From Bugula neritina (Eukaryota > Bryozoa > Gymnolaemata > Cheilostomatida > Bugulidae), in the NCBI GenBank assembly GCA_964035545.1, contig OZ037770.1, positions 2,480,001-2,544,000 on the forward strand: 64,000 bases of DNA, given 5' to 3'. The notes under the pieces were generated by a model. That model saw nothing but the letters and a program-made list of their open reading frames with translations. It had not been told where the DNA came from and ran no database searches. The position numbers were made by a program, and so were the translations under genes. Positions within the stretch are counted from its first letter, which is position 1. The number at the start of each line of letters is the position of its first letter. Positions 1 through 9,300 of the stretch are shown piece after piece.

Positions 1-392
1 TTCTGATTCAACTGATTGTCAAATTTTTTGCCCATTGCAAAGCAAGTCTTCATAATTTCCTTATAACTTTAAAGTACGGTAAAATGTGCAATTGACTACA
101 ATCAAAACTGCAGATAGTAATTTGCATACTTTTTCATCTGCATTCACTGTAATTATAAATATTTTAGCAAAGAATTGGGAATTCCAAGTTCAAATGCTCT
201 ATGTTTTTTATTATAATAATTATTATTATTCAAAAAGCCAAAAACAAAAACGTACAAGTTGTTTTTTTATTTCTTTTTGTAATTTTCAAATCATGATAAG
301 CATGTAAATGAAAAGCTACGTATACACAATGTTAAATGAAATTATTTGATATTCTGTGGACAACTATTAATTTACAATAAACTGTTCTATAG

Positions 393-3300
393 ACCCAACG
401 CTGACCCAGATGGAATGCTAGTCAGCACAGAAGCTGTCCTTCACATTGAAGATGCAGGAAGTGGGTATGTCCAAGCAGGGAATGAAAAAGAAAAGCTAGC
501 AGTTAGTAGACAACTCCTGCTGCACTACTTCAAGTCCAACCTGCAGCAACTTCTCAGACTAAACTCAAATCAGTCCAGAGCGATACACATCTCAACCGTC
601 TCTGCGCCGACTCACATGAAAACTCTAAATTTTTCTGGTAGTTACTTTCATAGTACAATTTATATCACAAAAAATAAAAAAAGAGCTAAAAGCTTTAGTT
701 TTTAGAATATTATAAAATAATGGGTTTGTAGTTTGCTTAACTAAAACATAAAACAATTTACAAAATCTTTATTATTGGTACATATTATATTCAACATTTA
801 GGTATAGTAATGGAACACTTTTAATAGACTGAACTAATATTCTTTAAGTTTCCTAGTGTAGTTTTATTTATTACTATATAGCTGAAGTTCTTACGAGAGC
901 ATTAAAATCTGTTTTACCTAAAGCACAGGCTTCTATTATTACCAATTAGGCAGTACTTTTTTGGATCTTTTCTCAAACCATTCAAAGTTACAAAAAAGCA
1001 TTTGTGGTTCTAAGAAAATATCATATTACGATATATATAACTAATGCAATAAGAAAATAACACTATATATTTTAGTCAACTGTTTACCTGAACTGAAGTA
1101 TATAACAGAGTTAAACAGGACAGTACAACTTCCCAAGGCAGCATTAGAGCAGACGATTCCAGTATCAACATGTAAAACTGACGTAGAATACTCTCTCAAC
1201 GTGAGTTGCACTGCCTCCCAGTCGAAGCTACCTCTGTGGCAAATCTCAGATGTACAGCTTTGCCATCGTAGTGATGTTACCATGGCAACCGACTTAATTG
1301 ATATCTTGCAAGTAAGTTTGCTTACTGTATAACTAAACTACTTATAGATGCTGTTGACATGGTTATATCAGTTCACTTTGCATATGTCTCAGCTGCTTGT
1401 ATGCTTGTATATGGTAATTATGCAACACTTTGTTACAAACATTGAAATAGTGTGACAGCTGCTTTGAAAATATCTGTTATTGTGACATGTAAATATATAT
1501 CGGAGTAACATATCAGATGTTCTGTTGTAATACACACTAGTCTTGGATTGTTGAGTATACGTATTGTGACATATATTATATAGTAAACTTAATACTGAGC
1601 TCAAGTATATAAGTTAAACTTCTGCTTTTATGTCAGCCTGATGCATGCATATATAGTCTAGAAAATTCTATTGTGTTCTAAACTGTACAATGTACATGAA
1701 TCATGTAGAACTATAGGATTATTCATAATGCAAGCAGGAAAACAGCTATTATGCAACAATGACTTATTGTAACATTACGGTGTAGTACCAGTAAGAAATT
1801 ATAACATTGCCATAGAGTATAATATTATATAATATAGATGGGTATAATATTATACTAATTTTTATCGAGTAGAAGAATTTATGACATGCACAAGTTTATA
1901 TACAACATGTCCTATTGGTTGCTATAGCAACCGAGGTGTACACTCCCCCATGCAGTGTTTGTAATTCTGTGAGCTATTTTTATGTCAACACATATTTTTT
2001 TTAGAAACATATTCTCATACGAAATAAAAAATGAATAAATTTGAATAATTATTGTATGTTTTTATATGGTTAGGATTTAGATATCACTGACAGTGGCTCA
2101 GCCATTTCTGCCTTGCATCAGTTAGCCAATCAGATGGCTTCATCTGCTGTCGGTCAGCTGAGCTTCTCTGCTGCCGATCTGTCACTGCTAGCAGACTTGA
2201 TGACTCAGCTGACTAAAGTTGAATTGAAGGATAAGAAAGAGTTGCAGCAGGTATTGTACAGTTTCCAGAATGATGAGTATTTTAGTTAGTGTGAGTACAT
2301 AGTTATTAATCTCATGCACAGCTGAGATTCAAGAATTTTATTTTAAGTATATTTTAAAGTTGTGTCTTTTATTGAGTTATTGAAATAAATTCACTCATGC
2401 AAGTTTATAGTCACCATCCCTGTGAGAAACCCTGATGGAAAGGGTTTTTGTTAGATGTGGCTAAGGACTTATTCAGATGAGGCACAGGAGAAATTATGAC
2501 TGGATGCTCTTCCTGACATCACCAATGGCCTTTGTCTGGGTTTGAACCCATGACCTCGTGCTTACTATAGCTGGCAAACACTTTAACCTCTAGAAGATTT
2601 CAAATGATAGTCTGCTATAACTAGCAAACTCTCAATTTATCCAACCATTGAGTAATTGAAATAGTTGAATAAATGTACAGCTGCATGGCTAGTTATAGCA
2701 GGCTGTAATTTTAAAGCTTTTTCTAACGAGCCAGCTATATAGCTAAGCTTTTTTGTAAAGTATTCACACAAGTTTATTTTCAGTTTGCACTGTCAGTGCT
2801 AGTTTTTAGCTGCTGTGGGCTTTTTAAACATTTATAAGCCATTCTGAGTAGATGTTGTGTATATTAATTAACAAACTACAATATTGCTTTTAACTATACA
2901 ATAATAACTTTTTATTTGAATTGTTTTTGGTCTAGTACAACATGGGTAACTCAACTTATACTAACCATAAAATATGTAATTATTACAATAACTTCAAATT
3001 GCATGTTGTAACTTAACTCAATCTCCTAACATGATGTATTTCTATATTATACCTGTTATATACTAAACCTTGAATGCTCTGCTGTTACTTGATATATTGA
3101 AACATTGTGCTATTTATTCTTCACAGTTTTTCTCTCTATTTGTGACGGTTATTGACCATGTGCTAAATGCAAGAGAAGACAACACTACTCTTCCTACAGA
3201 CAAAGCTAATGATGTTAAAACAAGGGGAAGGTAACTACAAAACACTAATTTCTTACTCAGTTATTGCAGCAGCAATAATTGTTTATTAGTTAACATGGTT

Positions 3301-6300
3301 TCACTTTACTAGAACCTCATATGTAGAGAAATAAATATCACAATATTATAATGAATTGTTTTGTCAAATGCTTCATGTTCCTTCATTTAGCTGCTGATTC
3401 AACTTTGCTGTTATAACAAATTATGCATTTCCATGATTAAACTGCTTGACTGTAGAATTAATTAAAGATTAGCTCAATAACATTTAGTCTGAAATAATAT
3501 GTTAAATTAGGACTAATGAATTCCTTCGGATAATGCAATAAAAAAAGATTCAATTTGAGAAATGTGTTTATGCAGGCTGCAAAGGGTAGCAAAGGGTAGC
3601 AAAAGGTAGCAAAGGGTAGCAAAGGATAGCAAAGGGTAGCAAAGGATAGCAAAGGGTAGGGTAAGAGTATTTTTTAGTTTAAGCTTAATTGTTGTTGACT
3701 TTCTTAAGCTACATCTCTAAGCTTTTGTTTTCTGGCTTTGACATTCATGTTGAAGCTGTAATTCAAATATATGTGGAGCATATGGCAGCTATGTCAATAA
3801 ACTTCAAGATCAGTTTATTTTTCTTACAGGATTCTCTCAGCTCTGAACAGTCTCCAATACATGAAACTTCCACCAGATGTCACTCCGACAGAAGGAGACG
3901 TATTCACTCAGTCGTCTGCCAATATTGGTGTAAAGGTAAATGCAACAGCCAATCATAGACAGTGGTATATCTGTTCAATAATTTTAAATTTGTATCAATG
4001 AACTACCTTAATACAAGCAATAATTTTACAGAATAAAAATATGATTTTTCCGTGCATGTTTATGCTTGCATTATTTGTATATGTTAGAGCAAATCTCAAA
4101 CTAGTGATTCGTTAGAGCACTTATTTACATTCAGCAACTATAAAAACTATTTAGGAGTTGTCTTTTCATCTAAGTTTTTATTTGTGTTTTAACTTGTTTG
4201 TTGACTGCTTAGCTGACAGTTTCTAATGAGACTGAAGAAGGAATGTCAGTCTATGCAGATGGTAGAAACATTAGAATCCTATACACTAACAACTCCAGCA
4301 ATGCCATAAACAAGAAGAACTCTTCACTACACTTTGCACTGAGTCCAGAAACAAGTTGGTAGCTTTACAATGATATGGGCGCACAGGCATACGTTTTTTG
4401 TGAAATACTTAAGCTTTTGAAACCATGTTTAATTTTGGGTTCAAATCTTCAACTTTTCGCTTTAAACATACAATATCATGAACAATTCCTTTCATGATTT
4501 AGGACTATTGGTATAACTTCAGCTCTCAATTCTCAAAAATATTTCATAGTCCATAAAAATAATGATGCTATCATGCAATTCTTTAGATCCTGAGAGCGAT
4601 TCGATGAGAACATTTACCATGGTCTTCAGAAATGATGAACTGTATAGATCCTTCAAGAAAAATGTGCAACCAGCCGGTCTCATAGCCTCTGTATCATTGT
4701 CTACTTTCACCGGAACACCTGTCTCAATATCAGATACTGATAATGCTATTCGTCTGCGCTTTACAGACTTGGTACACATACAGCTATCCTCTCTTGTGCT
4801 TTGCTTTAACTACACTTCAGCTGCAGGAAAAAATTATTTTAATAGTAGCTAAAGAAATATTTCTGCAATAATCAAGTGACTGACGTTTAACAATTTTTTT
4901 ATTTTGAGCTGTAAATATGCAGAGATATTAGATTCTTATAAAATATGTTTGTGTTTAAAAAGCAAAATTTTCTTTTATATACATTTAAATGGAATTGCAA
5001 CATTTTGTTTTGAACAAAAAAATTATTAAGACTTGGCATGTAAGGCAACAGAGTGAAAAATTTCTTTACCAAGTTTTGATCAAATATTCAAAATTTTCTC
5101 TTGTCAAATTAGTCGACAAGGATAATTTAAAAGTTTCATTAAATTCTTGAGCATATAATGATTTAAAAAGTTTGTGTGGCAGGTTCACAGATCCAACCAA
5201 TCAACGCTGTTCTGTGGTTACTGGGAGGAGAAGGAGTATGAGTGGTCTGGTAGAGGTTGTAGTAAATCAAGAGAGATCAATGGGACTGTTGTCTGCAGCT
5301 GCAATCACTTGACTGCCTTCAGTGTGATAATGGTTAGCAGACTTTATATTATATTATCACTCTCTCTCACTCACTCACACACACACACGCTCAAGCACAC
5401 ACACACACACAAGCACACACACCCACACACACACACACACACGCACACACACTCAAGCACACATACTCAAGCACACATACACGCACAATTCACGCACACA
5501 TCAACTTTTCTCTAACTTATCTTTAGCAATATAACTTTTTATTATGCCATAGGCAAATAGTCAAGTCGTACTTGTGTACCTGTAGAGTAGAGTACAAGTC
5601 GATGACGTGACTGCCAATGCTCTTTCCATCATCAGTAGAGTTGGACTGTCAGTTTCCTGCTTTTCTCTTACGCTGGTCTTATTCACGGCAGCGCTTTACA
5701 AGTAAGTCATGTTAGTTGAGCTATGTAAGTGTTAGATTACCACAATGTAATAGTATGTCTTACCAGTGATAAAGCTGCTAGATGAAAGAGACCGTTCACC
5801 CTGTTTGTCTGGGTTTTATCTGCCTTAGCTTGTAGCTATCTCAGCTATACGGTGGCTGGTAGGGCAACTCTTAGTAACACGATAGCTCAAGTATCTGATA
5901 GGCTATTGTCATTAGCTAAACTCTCAGCGTGCCACTATAACATGCCCCCTTCCAATAAAGGCTGGTGACCACCTGCTAAAACTAAGCATTTCAATTACAT
6001 ACTATTTCTAAAAGCTATAAGCTGATGAGTACCACATGTCTGTGGGTAAACTTACTCACCTCTATATGCCAGAAACTGTAAACACAAGCTTTAACTATTT
6101 GTAATTTAGTAGTTCGCGAGTCAGTGTGTCGTTGAGTGTGTGAGTAAATAAGTAGGTGAGTAAGTTAGGTGAGTAGGTTGTTTAGTGTGTCGGTAAGTGA
6201 GTTGGGATCGGAGGATGTTCCCACCCTCTTCTCCCTCAGTCTCAGTTGCCTGAGACTGACCAGAACCTCAATGCAGTGCTTCGGGATTAGAAGATGTTTC

Positions 6301-9300
6301 CATCTTCACCTCCCCAGTCTCAGTTGCCTGAGGCTGACTAGGGCTGTAGGTCGGTCTCAGACCAAGGTCTGAACCACCATGTACACCGGGGGTCTGGGGC
6401 TCTACGGCCATTGACTCCTCCCAAGTGTCGTCCCGAGGGCGACCTGGGGTCGGCGACTCCTCTACGGCCTTTGACTCCTCCTGGTTACCACTGGGACCTT
6501 CCGCAACTGTGGTTGCAGGGTTTAGTATTGTGCTACCCAACCCTCTGGAATGCACGTTGGCCACGCTGGCCCAGTTTTCGATTGCTACTTTCATAGCCAT
6601 TGAGCACTGATACTTCTTTTCCAAGAGACTCTCTCGCTCACTGATCTCTTCCATTTGCCTGTTGAACTTTCGTTGAAGTTCTTGCTTTTTTCTATTTAAT
6701 TCCTCTTTCCTCAGTGCCTAAGCCTCCCCATCCAGGAAGTCGCACCCGTCAAGCCATTCAGGAACCCTGAAACTTCACTGACAATAACATTTTTAGGCTT
6801 CAATGCATGAACATAGCTTGATGATGTAGCTACACCACCAGAGGCAACACTTGCATAGTTTGATTTCTGACTACCTGAAACCTTGGCTAATTTTGGTGCT
6901 GGATCTTGAGAGTCAACACCATTAACAGCCTTCCGCTTGAAGCTAGAAGGTGCGTGACTACAGTCTGAGGTTGTGTGTTCGGCTGCGACACAACACCAAC
7001 TGCAATAGACTTCTCTGCAGTCTTCCACCCAATTACCTTTCTGCCCACACCTGTAACACTTATTATTGGGACAGTCTCGGGCAGAGTGATCTCTGAAGCA
7101 TCTACAGATGGCACACCTAATTGTGCCCTTGCTGCCACATACCTCATGTGGCTTCTTAAGCTTAGCCTTATCTTCTGTATTCTTGGGCTTACCCTGGGGG
7201 TTAGCTACTTTTACCGTTTCTTTATGTTTCCCTGAGGGTCCGGTTTTAGACCAAGAGTCCATGTCGGGTTCCCCTATACTTTCCTTCTCTTTCTCACTAT
7301 TGCTCATTGTTTGTCTCTTTCTCTATCTATATATTGTTTTTCTCAAGTTTTCTAAAACGATATCTATAAAAACACATTATTATTTATACCTCTGCATGTT
7401 TAGTCTATTAGGAGGTTTGCTTAGTCTCCCCCGTCTAGTATGCGTAATTTCTCCTTGTTCAGGAGGAAATAACTTGCTGTCATTGCCATCATATAGTCAG
7501 CTTGCAAATCTGACTCTCCTATAACCCTTATTCCTATCACTACTCCCACTACTTGACCTATAAGGTTTGGTCTCTCTTTCGGGGCAATCTTTAGTGGTGT
7601 GCCCTCGGCAGTTACATACGAAGCACCTTACATCAGGGCAGTCCCTAATTCTATGATCATGTTTTTTACAATGATAGCAAAGATTTCCTTCTCTTCTAGG
7701 GGAGCTAAACCTTTTAGACCTAGAATGATAGTAACCCGAATTCAGTCTATCTACGAAAGGTTTTTCATCCCTCCTCCTTCGTTGGCTTGAACAAAATTTA
7801 TCCCTACTATTGTAATGTCGTTTACTATGATCATCAGAGCTATTACTAGATCCACTCGAGCTTCTACTTCTATAGTGGTCACTATTCCTAAGGCTACTTC
7901 TCAAATAAGGTCTCCACTTTATTTTAGATCTAGAAACCCTATTAACAGAATAACTGTCACAGGTGTCACTGCTACTGTTTCTAGTCTGCTTAAGAGAACT
8001 TACAGCCCCGACTTCTTGTTTGACGTCCACTATTGTCCTAGCTTCATTTAAAAGTAGGTCTGAGTCTCTAGCTAGCTTTTTTGCTTTAAGCTTAGTATTT
8101 AAGTTGTCCCAGGATAAATCGGGTTCTTGCAATAATTGTCTCCTAGCATTAGTATCGCGCAAGCCATTTACTGCTAAGGCAACACTAAGTCTCCTTCTAA
8201 CATCTTCGGTCCCAGCACCTAAACCTAATTCTCTACTAAGTTTTTCTACTCTCAGCAAGTATTCTCTTTCATCCTCATCAATGGCCTGTGACACTGTCAC
8301 AAACCTCATTGTTTTAACATAGAAGCTATCTGACCTATCATAGTGGCCCCTAAGTAGACCTAATGCTTGCTCATAGCCTTCATTCCCATTGTTTCTCAAA
8401 TCAAAGCCAAGAGATTGTAACGTGGCTCTACCATCACTGCCTATTGCGCTCAACAATGCTAACAACTTAGTCCTACCTCTAAATTTATTTACTTCTACAC
8501 CCTCCACTGTCTCTTTTCCCAGATTCAAAGTAGTTAACTCTACTGTTATCTCAAATTGAGCTAGCCAATCATTCCATGATCCTGTCACATCATTACAATT
8601 CAATTGAAGTCTTGGAAATGAATTTAAATCCATGACTTTGTTGTTACAATTCCCTGTGGTACAAAGGTTACTACTTGTACTAGCTTGGAGCCTTGATTTA
8701 CTCGTGTGTTATGTCGAGATGCCAATCACAAAATATCTTAAACACTGAGTATCACTGTTTCGGTCACTTGTTGTAAATGACTGTAGTATCACAGTTGCCA
8801 GCTGTGAATCACGATATCAAATTACGATTATCACTCATTAGACTACACTAACAATAACACTACACTAACAATAACACTACACTAACAGTAACACTGCACC
8901 AACAGTAACACTGCACCACCAGTAACACTGCACCACCAGTAGCACTGCACCAACAGTAGCACTGCACCAACAGTAACACTGCACCAACAGTAACACTGCA
9001 CCAACAGTAACACTGCACCACACTACACTACACTACACTACACTACACTACACTACACTACACTACACTACACTACACTACACTACACTTATATTATTAT
9101 ATTATATTCAAAACACTTGCAACTGATAATGATTAATTGAAGAAAGTACTTATCTATCATCTATAGTTGTAAGGACAGAAAGAGTTTCTCACTGGCAGGT
9201 TCGTTAAAATCCTGCCGACTGCGCCATGTTAGATTACCACAATGTAATAGTATGTCTTACCAGTGATAAAGCTGCTAGATGAAAGAGACCGTTCACCCTG

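Noticed and set aside
86-307. Short open frame at the window start
   Set aside because: AT-rich intronic composition, no splice or domain support.
7108-8322. Plus-strand frames across the Gag-only element
   Set aside because: Antisense to zinc-knuckle ORFs that fit the element's LTR, primer site and purine tract orientation.
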